Below, in pieces: positions 11,098-24,296 of a stretch of DNA of 64,000 nucleotides; the first letter of the stretch is position 1, and each line of letters starts with the position of its first letter. The translations under genes and the position numbers were made by a program. A model generated the notes under the pieces. It made no database searches and was not told the origin of the DNA. It saw only the letters and a list, made by a program, of their open reading frames with translations. Source of the DNA: Parus major (taxonomy: Eukaryota; Chordata; Aves; Passeriformes; Paridae); assembly GCF_001522545.3 (NCBI RefSeq), contig NC_031791.1, positions 2,750,151 through 2,814,150 on the forward strand. Reading direction: 5' to 3'.

Positions 11098-11998
11098 AGA
11101 ATTTGGTGCTGATCCCTTGCTCAGTTTTGCTGTCTCAGAGCAGAGCTGGGGTCTCACACCTGTAGCCCTCAGCCTTTCTGTCTCTGCTGGTTTCTGCTGC
11201 AGCAAAGTCTCTTGTCTTTGCTTCTGTAGGAAGCTTGGAGTGGGCTCATTTGGTATTCCCACACATCTGCTCTGCTGCAGCCTGTCATTAATCTCCTGGT
11301 AGGTTCAGGCTTCCCCCTCTCCCACTTGCTGCATGGCCAGCCAGCAAAGAGACAACTAAATGAGCACTGATACACAGCAAATAGCAGGTTCCAGGGCTAC
11401 CTGATAGTTGTTTTCTCTCTAAAAAATATATGATGCATCTTTCAGTTAAAGGAAATAACAGTTTGAGAAGTGGGGAGGTCCCTCCAGCCCCATCAGAGTG
11501 GAAATGAGCAGTTATGGGCACATATATGCAGAGGGCTGTGCTCTGGGAGAGCAGCCTGGCCTGGTTTGCCCTGGATACACCCAGATTCTCCAGATCTTTT
11601 TCCAACACAAAGAATTCCCCTCATTTGTTAGTAGTGTGTGATGGCCTCTGGCCAGAGCCACCAGCAAAGCTGTAAATGCTCTGCTGGGACTGCAACGTGT
11701 GGGCAGAAAGGGGCATTTTTAAGGCTCTTCCTGAAGTAAGATGGAAATTAAAAAGATATTTTTGTCCCAAGGCCAGCCCCTGAGTAAGCATAATTTGGCT
11801 CTGACGACTCTGAAGGAGCAGTGCCAGTTTCTACAGCTGAAGACCCATCTATGATATTAAGAAAAAACAAATCTCATTTATTCCATGTCCTTGTTGGCAT
11901 CACAATTCAGCTATTAAAAAAAAATGAACACATTGCAGAGCAGTCCTGCCATCATGAAGTGAGTACACACCAGGGCAGTTAAAATGAACAGAAATAAT

Positions 11999-12050
11999 TG
12001 TTTGTTTTAATTTTTGGGGGGTTTTTTTTGTTTGGTTTTTTTTTTTTGGC
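11999..12050 (+). repeat. T-rich low-complexity tract
   Basis: Runs of T with G islands (ttttggggggtttttttt and ggttttttttttttgg). It may be a degraded simple repeat. Confidence 0.8.
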
Positions 12051-12191
12051 CTTGAGGGGTTCTGTTCCCACATTCACTTTATAAACACAAAGGTAAAGGA
12101 ACCTTTCTGCTGCTGGAGTGCAATAGTAGAGGGGGAAGAAATGCTTTCCAAAAAAAGCATCACATTGTGAGGCTGAGAGTCCTGAATTTTT

Positions 12192-12400
12192 GTAGAATCA
12201 TGGAACGGTTTGTGTTGGAAGGACCTTAAAGATTATCCAGATTATCCATGGGCAGGGCCACTTCCACTATCCCAGGCTGCTCCAAGCCTGGCCATGGACA
12301 CTCTCAGTGATGGAGCAGCCACAGCTTCTCTGGGAAATCCATCCCAGCCCCTCCCCACCCTCGCAGGGAAGAATTTCCCAGAAGAAGCAAGGCAGAATTT
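12192..12400 (-). repeat. CR1 LINE, 3' part
   Basis: It starts with 'tagaatcatggaacggtttg' (the element's 3' end in reverse) and runs through 'ggaccttaaagattatccag', 'ccactatcccaggctgctcc' and 'agccacagcttctctgggaa'. A short direct repeat ('agattatcc' twice near 12230-12247) marks an internal deletion of the expected segment before 'atgggcagggcc'. Confidence 0.9.
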
Positions 12401-14654
12401 CTCAGGCAGCCCCTTCTCCCTGTGCCCCCAGCCCAAACCTTCTGCCTGCGCTCTGTAACCCACACCAGGCAGGGCTGTGCTCACAAGGTCACTCACGAGC
12501 ATTGCAATTAATTGTTATTTGTCAAGTGCTCTAAAATTGTCAGATAAAACCTACCAGAACCTCCTCTGGTTTTTTTCTCACCCACTTCAACACGAGGAGG
12601 GCAAGTGAGTCAAACTCTTGTCAAGCTCTGGGTGAGAACAGGGGGCTCAGCTGGCCCAGAACGCTGACACGGAGCCACAAACACACACACAGCACTTGCT
12701 TCTACTCTGTGTCTGCTCAGTAACAGCTAATTTACAGCTCCCTCCTAAAGAGGGGATTTTAATAGCGTTTTCTTTCAAAAGTGTTACTTATAAATGTGCT
12801 GTAGCCAGTGTAAAAGTGTCTGCAGGAACAGAAATCATCATCACCAGCGGCTGCTAAAGACTGATACACAGAGAGAGGAAATTTATATTCTCTCCAAAGT
12901 GGGAACCAGACTGTAAATTGAATTTGTCAATAAATATGGAAATGGTTCCTGTTTTCCTTGTCTTAACTGCACTGGGAAATCTGGTACCATGTCACTGGTG
13001 TGGCAAGGGAAATTTCCAGGTCCTGCCCTGTTTGTGTCAAAGAGATTTGTTGTCACCTCTTCAGGTCGGGCATAGAAACAATACAAATCCTTTAGGAACA
13101 GAGTCTGGAAGGAGTTAATTGCATTTAAAGAACTCAGAAAGACATTGTGGACAATTTACCTACCTGGAAATGTGTGAGTGGTGGAGGAAACAATACAATC
13201 ATCAGACTTTGGTCCACGCAAGTGATCCTCAGGTGAAATTCCATGTCCTGGTGCCCGTGGAAGTCCCCAGCTCAGTCCTGATGGTCCTGGAGCTGCACTC
13301 CCATGCTCTGCTCCTCAGCTACGCTGTGTGTAAATTCTGTCACACGGTTTTTGGGTGGCAGAGCTGCACTTTGAGAGGCATGTGATGGGGAGATGTCGTC
13401 CTGGGTTTGGATTTTCCTGTCTGCCTATGGACACTGCACTTCCATGGCTCATCTGCCCCTTGGAAAAGTAGCTCCTTGATTAGGAGCCACACTGGGACCC
13501 ATGGATCTCTCCTGTGTCCTTTCAGCTCACGGTTTTGGCTTTAAATGTCTCTTGGATGAAAGGATTTGCACCTCAGTGTTTGCAGAATGGCTGTTCAGCC
13601 ATCACCTGCTGCTGTTGGGAGTTGGATTTAAGAGCAGGCGGCTCCTCAAAGGAAGAAGCTGAACTCTGAAGACACAAAACTGAGTTATAAGGCAGCCCTT
13701 AGACCCTCAGGTCCTCCCAGAGAGGCCAAACAACTCCAACCTATCAAAACTGCAATGAAAGCCCATCACTTTGATAAGTGGAAAAAGTCACCCAGCATCA
13801 GAATAGAGAGATAATTTCATTTTATCACCCCAGGGTCTGGGGAGCAGAGACGCCCTGCTGGGAACTGTGATCCCATCAATCCTGACAGGGCTGCTCTGAT
13901 ATTTTGGTTTAGTGGAGTTTGGGGGATTTTTATTCTTTGCTTCATCAAAACCCCTGGCACAGCTGTCCTCCCCCTTAACACACACCTGGCTGCCAGGTGA
14001 GCAGTGGCTGTTCCTCGTGTGTAATGTTTGGGTGTCTGTGTGAGGGAAAGGCCTTGGGGAGGTTCTGCTCTTCTCTCCCCTCTCCAGGTGAGCTCATAGC
14101 TGGCTTTGGCTCATGCTGGTGGCTGTCCCAGGGCTGCTGTGAGCTCCCTGTGCCAGCAGTGGGCTGGCAGTGTGGGGACAGGCTGTCCTGGTGACAGACA
14201 CCCTCACCTGCAGGAGCAGAGCTGAGCCCCTCAGGGTGTTGTTGCCTCTGGTTTCATGGTCCTCAGCTGATGCCTCCCCCTCCAGCCACCTCAGTGTTCC
14301 CCAGCTCTGCAGTTCATCAAGCCATGTTTAAAACTGGCCCTAAGTCCTTGTTTCTGCATCCTCCCCTACCCCAAAGACCTCCTGTGCCTCCTGCCCACAG
14401 CTCATCTCTCCATCCACAGATCCCTTTCTTTCCCACCTGAGATCAATTCACCATTGATCTCACGGGCCAAGTAACGTGGTTTGATTTAGGGACAGAGCCC
14501 AACTCATGTCTCTGAAAGCTCCTCCTGACATCAGTGAGGCTGAATTAACCCTGATATACGTCCCAGGCTGGTGGGGACCCTTCAGCCCCTCCAGGGCTCA
14601 GCTGGGGGAATGCTCAGGGCCAGGGAGAAGCTGCATCAGGAAAGAGAGTGGGTT
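12401..14654. other. unassigned non-coding stretch
   Basis: A short (CA)n run lies near 12681-12692. No CR1, gene or RNA is recognised in the rest. Composition alternates between AT-rich (12.7-13.2 kb) and GC-richer parts (14.0-14.6 kb). Confidence 0.45.
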
Positions 14655-15102
14655 TTTTTGGAAATCATAGGTTGAAATGGACCTTAAAGATCATCCAGTG
14701 CTACCCCCTGCCATGGACAGGGACACTTCCATTATCCCAGGCTGCTCCAAGCCCTGCCCAACCTGGCCTGGGGCACTTCCAGGGATGGGGCAGCCACAGC
14801 TTCTCTGGGCACCCTGTTCCAGAGCCTCTCCATCCTCACAGGGAACAATCCCTTCCCAATATCGCACCTAAACCACTCTCTGCCGTTGAAATCCATTCCC
14901 CCTTGTCCTATCACTCCAAGCCTTTGTAAATTGTCTTTCTCCACATTTCTTCAGGTCCTGGAAGTCACAATTAGATCACTCTGGAGCCTTCTTTTCTCCA
15001 GGCTGAACAATCCCAAGTCTCCCACACTTTCCTCATGGGAGAGCTGCTCCATCCTTCTGATCACCTTGGTGTCCCTCCTCAAGGATACTGGGCTGTAGCC
15101 TG
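14655..15102 (-). repeat. CR1 LINE, 3' part
   Basis: A long reverse CR1 copy. It begins at 'gaaatcataggttgaaatgg' and contains 'taaagatcatccagtgctac', 'ccattatcccaggctgctcc' and 'gcagccacagcttctctggg'. It continues through 'attcccccttgtcctatcac', 'tctccaggctgaacaatccc' and 'gagctgctccatccttctga' to about 15102. With ~450 bases it extends as far upstream as the copy at 1408. The two are useful for dating insertions. Confidence 0.94.
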
Positions 15103-15229
15103 GCCTCCCACTACATTGAAAAGTTTGGGGTTTATTCCCCTCTGCCTTTTCCAATGAGAGCTGAATTTTATGGAGTCCAGGCTTTGTCTCAAACCCCACG
15201 AGTTAATCCCAGCCCGTGGCATTGTGGAC

Positions 15230-15480
15230 AGCTCTGCTTTATCAGAGGAGTGTCAGGCTTCCCCCGGCTGTGACTGCTATCAGTAATTAGCACACCCCAC
15301 GGAGCTGCTGCTCCACAGAAATGCTGCTTTGTCATCAAAGTACAGTAGCTTGTAACTAATTACATCCCTGCTTTATCTGGGCCTGTTCTTCCTTTTAAAT
15401 ACACTTAATAACTCCGCCTTTGAAGGTTCCAGGAATAAAAATAACCACTTCAAATAATCTCCTGGAGACACATGCCACAT
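15230..15480. other. AT-rich candidate conserved non-coding block
   Basis: Clustered homeodomain-like sites ('cagtaattagca' near 15279, 'taactaattaca' near 15352) and 'cttttaaatacacttaataa' occur without repeat structure. It resembles a conserved enhancer. No alignment is available to show it. Confidence 0.25.
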
Positions 15481-16074
15481 TAGGTGTAGAGCTGGAGTAG
15501 GCACCTTGGATTATCTGAGCAAAACAAGAGGCCTGGGTCCCTGCTGGGCTGGGATGGAGAGTCGGAGGTTTGGAGTGCTCTGGAGAGCCAGAGTTTGTGT
15601 ATTCCAGGAGTCCTGTGCTGACATTGGCGTTAAAGACATGAGGAAGGACAAGGGGACTGTGCCAAAAGCGCTGTGATTTCACTGGGCAGTGACTGACCTG
15701 GGTGGAAAGACTAACAAATACAAGGGCTAAAATTCAGCGTAGTCCCTCCTCTGGGACCTGAACCCATCCACTTCTCTTCCTAAATCATATTTTGACATTC
15801 CCAATGCCACTGGATTCACAGATCTGTCTTCTGTCATCCTCTCCTCGACCCCTTCAAAAGAAGGACCAAAGAAAACATTTTGTTTCCCTGATCTTGGAAG
15901 TTCCTGTGGGATGGGAAACACCTTTGCAGAAGGAAGGGCTGCTGAGCACGGTGTGGGAACTGGGCTGGAAGTCAGTGGGGAACCAGGATTCATGGACTTG
16001 GAGCCAGCAAGTTTCCACTGGTTTATTTAAAAACCGTCTGCTGTCGCTGAAGCCATTCTGTGAGGTCTGGGTGC

Positions 16075-16200
16075 CATAATGAGGCACTAAAATATCCCGC
16101 AGGGCAGGATCAATTTTTGTTACAGCCGAGTATTTTTGGTGTGTATTTTTTATTATTACCTAATTTCTTCCTGTACAGTTAGCCCATAAATTCCAACAAT
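16075..16200. other. AT-rich candidate conserved non-coding block
   Basis: 'tgtgtattttttattattac', 'cctaatttcttcctgtacag' and a nearby CpG-containing 'aatatcccgcagg' form a low-repeat block. This is weak evidence only. Confidence 0.18.
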
Positions 16201-17887
16201 GTTTGGGATAGATGGGAATGTGCCAGTCCCTGACAGCAGTTTGTGTCTCTTTGAGATATGGAAAAAAGGCAAGAAATTCAAGAGCAATTCATGTCAGGAC
16301 CTTGACAGGAGGGAGGACCAGAGCAGAGACAGGGGCCCACATCCCAAAGTGATCCAAGCAAAAGGAATGGGCAGTGCCATGAAAATGTCATGGCTGCAAA
16401 GCACCGAGGAGGAAATCAACTTTAAGAGGCAGCAGAAGGCGAGTAGATTATGGCACTTCTAAATTAAAGGTGTTTGGGGGATTCCTGGAGGGAGGATGGG
16501 AGTGAGAAGGAATTCATTAAAGAGAGACTGCACTGGTGAATCAGCTGCCCATTAAACCTGTCCTACACTGCCCTGGGAGTGGGGATGGAATCACTGGGGG
16601 TCAGAGGGAGCCTCCTTCTCTGCTCCCAAGTGACCTTTAGCCAAGGAGGCTCCGGGGGCAGGGTGAGCACTCCCACTCCAGCTTTTCTCCCTTCTTTCCC
16701 CCTAACTGCAGCTCCAGGTGTGTGTGGTCCTGCCTGGTGCTGAGGCTGAGGGATGCAGCCAGGGGCAGGTGGCTTTAAGGGCATCATTGGCTGCCAAATT
16801 GACAGTGGTGCTTTGTCTCATTTGAAATGAAAATGCAGAGGAGGGGAGAGCTGTGAGCGTGAAGTGGATAGACAGAGTGCCAGGATTTCAGAGGACTTTG
16901 TTCTCTAAGTTGTCTTTTATTCAGGGTAAAATTCAGGATCAGTCCCAGGGCTGGAGCATGGCTCCCTGTCTGTGGTGTGAACTGGGAGCAGCTTTAATTG
17001 AGCTATTGTGGATTTATGTCCGACCCAACCCCGCAAGAGTCACTCCACATTTGCATCTCAGCTCTGCCAGGCTGGACCATCTCCAAGATGCTTCCTTGGC
17101 TTTGCTGTATCGTTTTTCTTCAGCCATTTCAAGTGCAATTATTAATGGATACCTCTAGAGAAAATAAAATGAGTAAATTCAGCGCTCATGGAGAATCAGA
17201 AGCACAAGGATTAAGCTGGGCTGATGTTTTCTCTCCTTCCTGCAGACCCTGCTCTGCCACCAGCCCTGCAAATCCATTCCCAAAGATCCTTTGCAGTGCT
17301 CCTTCAAGTCTCTTCCCCTGTGACCATGCTGCCACCTCCTCCTTGGCTCCGAGGGTGCCAAAGCCATTGCTGCAGCCTCAGTGAGTACAAGGGTGGTGAC
17401 CACAGCTCACAGGCTTCCCCCAGCAGCGTCCTCTCAGTGTGTGAATTCTCACCTGCCTCAAACCCTAAATTCTGCCTGGAGTGATTTCCAGTGCCCCCAA
17501 GGAACCCTGTCCCTCCCAGCTTTGTCTGCTCTGCTACGAGAGCAGGAGGAGTGAGCTGTGTCAGTTCTCAGCTCTAGACAGACTCAACGATTTGCACAAT
17601 TTGCCACCAAAAAACAGAGGTTGTTTTGTCACCATTCCCATATGGTGGCTCATTCAGCTGTGCCAGGACACAATTAATTATTGGAGGCTGCTGTTTATCT
17701 GTCAGAGCACTGTAAAGAGAAGTTTGGGCTGCATTGTTTGTTTAATCTATAGTGGCTTTTGTTTGCTTCAGAATAGCCGATATCTTTTCAATTTTTTCCT
17801 TTTTCCTATCTTACCCCTTTCTAAAGCTTTAATTCCTATAATCCAAATGGTCTCTTTCCTTTCATTGCTGCTGATCAGTTATCACAG

Positions 17888-18150
17888 AGATGGAAAATCA
17901 TGGAATGGTTTGAGTTGGGAGGGGCCTTAAAGATGATTCCATTCCACCATGGGCAGGGACATCTTCCATTATCCCAGGCAGCTCCAAGCCCTGTCCAAGC
18001 TGGCCTTGGACACTTCCAGGGATCCAGGGGCAGCCACACCCTCCTCACAGGGAACAATTTTTCCTAATGTCTCATCTCAACCACCTTCCAGTGTGAAGCC
18101 ATTCCCCCTTGTCCTGTCACCACATGCCCTTGTAAATATTATCCATGGGG
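17888..18150 (-). repeat. CR1 LINE, 3' part
   Basis: 'tggaaaatcatggaatggtt' starts the copy, followed by 'ggggccttaaagatgattcc', 'accatgggcagggacatctt', 'cacttccagggatccagggg' and 'ccattcccccttgtcctgtc'. The segment between 'gcagccacac' and 'cctcctcacagggaac' has lost the usual 'agcttctctgggcaccctgt' block by deletion. Confidence 0.92.
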
Positions 18151-21100
18151 GAGTCACTTGTCTTGGGTGGGAGATGTGACACTCAGCTGGGCTGGGAATG
18201 TTCGTGAGGGCTCATCCCAGCTCCTCTTCAGCAGCAGGATCAGTGGGGAGTGAAAGTCAGGGAATGAACCCTCCCTGGAGTGACTCAGCCCTGAGTCAGT
18301 GTCTGTCTGGCTCCTGGGGACGCATCCTGACTAAACTCTGTGGCAAGATGCCCGTGGGCAGGAACATGGCAGGGGGATTCATCCTGCCAGGCTCCTGGCT
18401 CTGGGGACACGAGGAGCAGCAGAACGAAGCACCATGAATCCCTCTGGGGAGGTATCAGAGTTCAGGAGAGCTGCCCACCACCATCACTCAGCCAGAGGTG
18501 TCCCAGCAGCTCACCTGCCCCTCTCCACAGCAGCAAAGGGAGGCTGGAGCTTTCTCAGGTCCTTCCCAGGGGAAACCATCCCCACACCGCAGCCTGCCTC
18601 CCTCCAAAAAGCATCTCCTCCCACTCTGGGGCCGCTGTGGTGTTTGTCAATCACTTCAGGGGCTGTGGAAGTGCCAGGTGTCCTTGTGGCCGCTGCTGGA
18701 GGGGCTCCATTCTCCACAGGCAGGTAACGTTCCGCTCAGGAAAGCTCTGGCTCCGGCTGCCTTGGCCAGGTGGCAGCTGCTGCAGAGGAAACAGATGTTT
18801 TGTTCCAGAATCTGAGGAGCTCTCACAGTTTTGTCAGATCCTGGGGAGCAGGGAGCTGAGGTCAGCACTGAGCTGCAACAGCCTGGGCTGCGGGGCTGAT
18901 TTTATCATGAGGAAAACGAGTGTTTGTTAGTGCAGGGGAGAGCTGGGAAAAATATTCCCAGGGGGAGGGGAAGCGTTTGTGAGTGTTGGCCTGTTGAGAA
19001 AGCCCTGCATGGACTTGGCTGGGTCTGCAACTGCCTGTTGTCAACTTCTCCTGAAGCCTGAGAGCCATAAATGTTTGTTCCCAGGAGTTTCTTGGGAAGA
19101 GGCTCCCTGGTGGGTCCCTTTGGGTGTCTGGGGATGGTGTTTTGGGTGTTTTGGAGCGTGCCAGTGGGTGTCAGGCTCACCAAATCCTGCTGCAAGGGTT
19201 GGGGGGCACAAGTGCCAGCAGGAGAAACAGGACTGGGGGGTTTCAATCTTCCCCACCAAGAGCAGGTCCCCCTCCTTTGCTTTTGGGTCTGCCTCAAGGA
19301 CAGGTCACCCCTCAGTTACACTCAAGGTCCTGCAGACACTTTTAAAATCACAGGAAAATGACCCCACACGAGACCTATCCCCCAAACCTTTGGTTGGCAG
19401 GAGAGTCAGAATCTCCACATGATTCCCAAATGTTCTGCTTCCAAAAGCTTAATGTCAAGACTCGGAAGTTTAACTAATTATCTGTGTGCAGATTTTGCTT
19501 AGCTCAGGTCTTTATTTCCTCCTTTGATTCCATCTGCAGTAGAGCCTTCCATGCAGGATACTAATTCCACTTCCAAACAGCTCCTTTTATCCTGGAGACT
19601 CCAGTGCCAGGCACCTCGGGGCAAACTGGGTGGCCACAGGCTGGGAACAGGCAGTGAGTGTGTTCAAAGGCAGGGAAAATATTTCATCTGTTCAAAGCCA
19701 GCTGCAGTCCCAACTGCTGGGCTTTTGAGTGGCTCTCATAAAAACTAAGGATATTTAATTACTAAAAGTTTTTTAAAAATGACTGTTAAAAACAGCAGTG
19801 AGGGGGTTTGGGCTCAGGTTGCTGGGGTGGGTGATGCTGTGTCCCCTCCCTGGCATGGATGTGGTGTTGCTGCCTGGCTCAGAGAAGGGAGATTTTTGTC
19901 TTTGTGGGACAGTTGGCATCATTACTTCCCAGGGAAAAAATGGGATTTTTCCAGAAAAAAAGATGATCATCAAAGCATTTTTCCTGATCTGCACCTCCTT
20001 CCTGATCCTGATCCCAACCCAAGCAGGGGGTAACTCACTCAAGGAGGCTTTGTTTTCTCCCTTTGTAATCAGAACATCTTTTCAACACTGAAATGTGAAG
20101 TTTTCCATCTCATCCCAAACATTTATTGTTATAATCAGTAACTCTGCCTGTCCTTGTTCTCTGCACAAATATTCAACACTATCTAAATCTTTTTCATGCT
20201 TGGAAATTCACATTCTACCGGAAGGCAGAACTCTGCATTCTGCTGGACAGGGTGGCCAGTGTTTTCTGGGATGGTACAGCTAGTGAGGAATAGAAGGATT
20301 TAATCAGGTTGCACAGCTGTTTAAAGGTGTTGTGGTTTTTGTTGTCTATTCAGGTATCTGGCCTTGAGTGTTGGGATTACGATCATCTTTGTGGGTCAGT
20401 TTCCTTGGTAGGACTTGTGTTCCACAAATTTAACAAGTTGGTTTATGAGACCATGAAAACTTGTGTATCAATGGCATCCAATAGCTCAGAGAACTTAGCT
20501 TCTACTTATTTTTTTCCTTTTTATTTTGGAAAAGGCCACTCCTTCCCTTGGTTTTTAACCTGGGTGGGGACTGAGCAGTGGGGCAAAAGCACCATCTGCT
20601 CATTCCATATTTTCTGCACAAGGCAGGGAACAGCCCATGAGGTCTCAGTGGAGTTTCCCAGGGCACCAGGGATGTCCAGCATCACCCAAACCCTCCTGTC
20701 TGAGCTGCAGCCACCACCAGAGCCCTGCCCTGGGACTCCTGGAGGGACAGGTGAGGCAGTGAGCAAGTGCTCCCAGGTGAGAAGAGCAGCAGCCCCAGCT
20801 CAGGCAGGCTGATCTTTATGATAAATGTTATTTAAATTGCTGTGTTTCAGCTGCTGTGGGAGCTGCACACCTCAGCCTGGCATGCTAAATATACCTTATT
20901 AATTGCCTTGCTCTTTACACACACCGGAGGCTGGTGTGCTGTTAAATACACCAGGAACATTTATTCCTTGAGGTTTTGGGGTTTATTGAAATATTCCAGT
21001 TCTTAAATTACTCCCCTGCCTGGGATCAGGCTGGACCTGACTGCAATTTGTGGGTTTCCCTCCCCACAGCACAGCAGAGGTGTCCCAGTATCTCCATTTA

Positions 21101-21686
21101 TGCCTCACATGTTCCTACAGAGCAGCATCATTGGCCTGGAGGAGTAAACACCTTCTGGGACCATTTAGCACTAATATTTCTCTGTAGTGCTGCATTATCT
21201 GGAGGCTGCAGCTGGGATTGCTCTGTGCAGAGGCAAGAGCAGCCCCCCAAAGTGCAGTTTGCAGGCTGAGCAGGCAATCAGGTGTCAGGGCACAGCTCCA
21301 AGGCAGGGCATGAACCGAGACCATCTCCAGGTCACAGCTGGACTCGCTTCAGGAAGCACCAGGGATGGAGCCCAGGCCCGTTTTCTTGCTGAGCACCTCA
21401 GCTGCAAGGCTGGAGCAGCTGGGCTGGAGCTGCTGCTTTCAGTGCAACACTCACCCAAAGAGAGAATTTGCTCCAGGAACTCCCTCTGCCTCGGGTTCTG
21501 GATGGAGCATGGCTTGAGAACTTTCATTTTCTAGGCCTCTGTGCATCCACTCAAAGGGGCTTTCAAAGAGGAGTGGGAACTTCTCCAGTGTCCTTTTAAA
21601 AATGCCAATTTGCATCTGTACTGCTGCAGGAAAGAAAAAGCTGGAAGAGCTTTTCTTTCTTATGGGAGCAACCTTATACTGGAAGA
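18151..21686. other. unassigned non-coding stretch
   Basis: No repeat family is recognised. The stretch 18340-18930 is stop-free on the plus strand for 196 codons, but other frames and the minus strand are open there too. The peptide is Ser/Arg/Cys/Pro-rich without domains, so I treat it as chance in GC-rich DNA. AT-rich parts lie at 19.43-19.52 and 20.05-20.2 kb. Confidence 0.45.
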
Positions 21687-21945
21687 AAATCATAGAATCA
21701 TGGAATATCCTGAGCTGGAAGGGACCCATGAGGATCACTGAGTCCAACTCCTGGCCCTGCACAAAATCATCACCCTGTGACATCCCAAAATCCTACCATG
21801 TGTATCCCTGGGAGTCTTGTCCAAGCGCTCCTGGGGCTCTGGCAGCCATGGGAATGTGACATTTCAGTGCCCCAGCAGCCTTTGGGGAAAGAACCTTTCC
21901 CTAAATCCGACCTAAACCTTCCCCTGACAGAGCTTCATAATTCCA
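21687..21945 (-). repeat. CR1 LINE, second 3'-end subfamily
   Basis: 'aatcatagaatcatggaata' then 'tcctgagctggaagggaccc', 'ggatcactgagtccaactcc' and 'tggccctgcacaaaatcatc' define a CR1 type distinct from the 'ggtttgggttggaaggg' type elsewhere. The copy runs on through 'gaacctttccctaaatccga' and 'cctaaaccttcccctgacag'. The fragment at 342-465 belongs to the same type. Confidence 0.92.
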
Positions 21946-23409
21946 ATCCATATCACCAAATGGAAGCCCTCTGGGAGCTTCACTTTGAGTAGGAAAACAA
22001 CCCCTCAGCTCCAAATATCCTGTTTTTTATTGAGAGCCTCTTCCTTTTTTACAGCCCTGTTTGTTTTTGCTGTAAAAGCTGGTGCAGCACCTGGCACAGC
22101 AGTGTCAGTTCCACACACTGGGTTCAGCCAAGCCCTCTGCTCCCTTCCAGTGCTGCAGCACTTCGGGAGCCATGACCTGGGGCTGTGAACAGAGTTCTGC
22201 CATGGGATAGAGCTGGTGGGCTCCCAAAAATTCATCCTGACGACAGGCTGCCATCAGCCTCTGGATCAGCTTGTGTCTGCAGCACCTCAGCCCCTTGGTA
22301 GCCTCTTTAAACACCCAACTCCTCCAGGCAGTTTCGGGTCTGCTCCCTTCCCTGGATGCCACAGCAGCTATCACCAGGCAACACGTTGTTGTATTATTCA
22401 TGAGTGATTGAGGTGGGGAAAGGGAGGAGAAAAACCCCCGCAAAATTCATTAAGGTTTCAACACCCTGGTGGGATTTGGGACCTTGTGGCTTTAATCGGA
22501 GCTAACAGGTCCCCTCCTGCTTCAGGGATGGCTTGGAGTGGATGGAAGGGCTGCAGTTCCTGCTGGGAATGTTGGGCAGGTCAGGATCTGATGTCCCTGG
22601 CACAGGTGAGGAGCTCTGGGAGCTGTGACACAGCGCTGGTGGCCTCACTGTCACTTCACTCTTGTGTCTTGTCTGCCGAGGACACGGAGCGTGGCACGGA
22701 GGGAGGTTCTCCTGCAGGGCCTGGCACATTTTGTTTTGCCCCTGCCAGCAGCACTTGCTGCAGTCCTTCAGTAGAAACACCCAGGAATTGTTGTAGCCTG
22801 GTTCAGCAGGGACACACTGCACAAGCACAGCTCCTCAGCTGCAGGCAGTGATTCAGTTGTTGGATGGGGTTTGGAGCGTTGCTTTGCTTTTCAGAGCAGG
22901 CAACTTTGGTATTTCCCTGGTCTGCAGATGGGGAACGCAATGCCAGTCTATCCCAGGAATTTATAGGCTCTGTTATCACAGGACCTGATATCCCATGTGT
23001 TTATCCTTGCACTGCCTACTGATCATTAAGAATAGATGTTTTTGTACTTGGCAGGATGTGGGAAGAGGGGAAAGTCAATGCAGACTCTTCAGTGGCTTCT
23101 CAATGAGGAGCTTAAGGTGGAACCCCAATCCTGCATCTTCCAGATATGCATGTATCTCCAGATACTGAATCATTCTCCTGTGTGGGAATCACTGTGGAAT
23201 CTGCAGGTGCAAGTACCATGGTCTCAAAGAACAGAAATTTTTTTCCTGGGGCTTCTTTCCAGAAATTGTGCCCTTTAAAGGACCACTCTATGGGTTCCCT
23301 GCTGTTTTCCCATTTGCCAGCTTGGCTGATACCAGTCTTGGTGTGACACCCCACAAAGGCAGAGGTGGCTGTGGGTGGGTCAGCTCTCTGAACAGGAATC
23401 TTCAGTTTT

Positions 23410-23520
23410 CCAGCTCTGGGCTCCTCAGGACAGGAGGGACAAGGAGCTCCTGGAATAGGTCCAGCAAAGGGTGAAAGATGAGGGACCTGGAGCATCTCCC
23501 TGCCTTTCCTGGGCAGGATT
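23410..23520 (+). repeat. CR1 LINE internal fragment
   Basis: 'ctcctcaggacaggagggac' and 'agctcctggaataggtccag' match the opening part of the copies at 10631 and 47757. The match ends before the internal minisatellite position and before the 3' end, so this is a deleted or broken copy. Confidence 0.75.
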
Positions 23521-24165
23521 GGCAGTGAAGAGCCTGCTGGAGCCCATAAAGCTCGACAGTAAGTAAAGGATGAGAATGCTGAGCTGATACAGTCTAATTA
23601 ACTTCCGTTCAGGCTCTTTGTTTGCTGTGCTCAAGCCTGGTTTCTTCCAGATTTAAATTGATTATGAAAATCAGCACAATGACAAAACGCTGCTTTTGAA
23701 ATCAGACTTTTCACAGTAAATGGTTATTTGTTTTCCTGCTCAAAAATATTGGCTTATCCCCAGTGATAGAATTCTCTCCCTCTCCTCTTCCACCTTCACT
23801 CCTGCCTGATTTGTGTGTGTAGTTTAATTAAAATCATACAGTCCTTCCACAGCTTGGTCCGTCTCTGCTGCTAGCCTTGTATTTGATTTATATACAGCAT
23901 TCCAGTGAAACTGCCTGGAAAAATTAAATAGACATGAATCAACTTGCCACAGGCTTTTGAAATCCAGCATTTCACAGTGAACTCCCCATGGACATCTCCT
24001 TTCAGCCTGGTGCAGGAGAAATGTTCCTGTGAGCACAGAGAGACATGGAAAGAGCAGTCATTAGGCTTGGGGTTTATAATTGGAGCTGTTTGCCAAATGA
24101 TAGCTCAGGAGCCAGGAAGCCCTTGGATTCACTATTTATTGTTATATTATTATTAATAATAAAAA

Positions 24166-24200
24166 NNNNNNNNNNNNNNNNNNNNNNNNNNNNNNNNNNN
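24166..24200. other. assembly gap (35 N)
   Basis: 35 unresolved bases sit directly left of a pentanucleotide microsatellite. The gap probably hides more repeat units. Confidence 0.97.
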
Positions 24201-24296
24201 AAATAAAATAAAATAAAATAAAATAAAATAAAATAAAATAAAATAAAATAAAATAAAATAAAATAAAATAAAATAAAATAAAATAAAATAAAATAA
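24201..24296 (+). repeat. (AAAAT)n pentanucleotide microsatellite
   Basis: About 19 uninterrupted copies of a 5-bp unit (aaaat in rotation) follow the gap. The bases left of the gap (taataataaaaa) are imperfect A/T. On the minus strand it reads as Phe-Ile-Leu-Phe-Tyr repeats in a spurious open frame. The array is pure and therefore likely polymorphic in length. Confidence 0.97.

Noticed and set aside
18340..18930. 196-codon plus-strand frame
   Set aside because: Several frames on both strands are open in this GC-rich stretch, the peptide is low-complexity Ser/Arg/Cys/Pro, and no splice or start context is visible. It is worth no more than a blastp.
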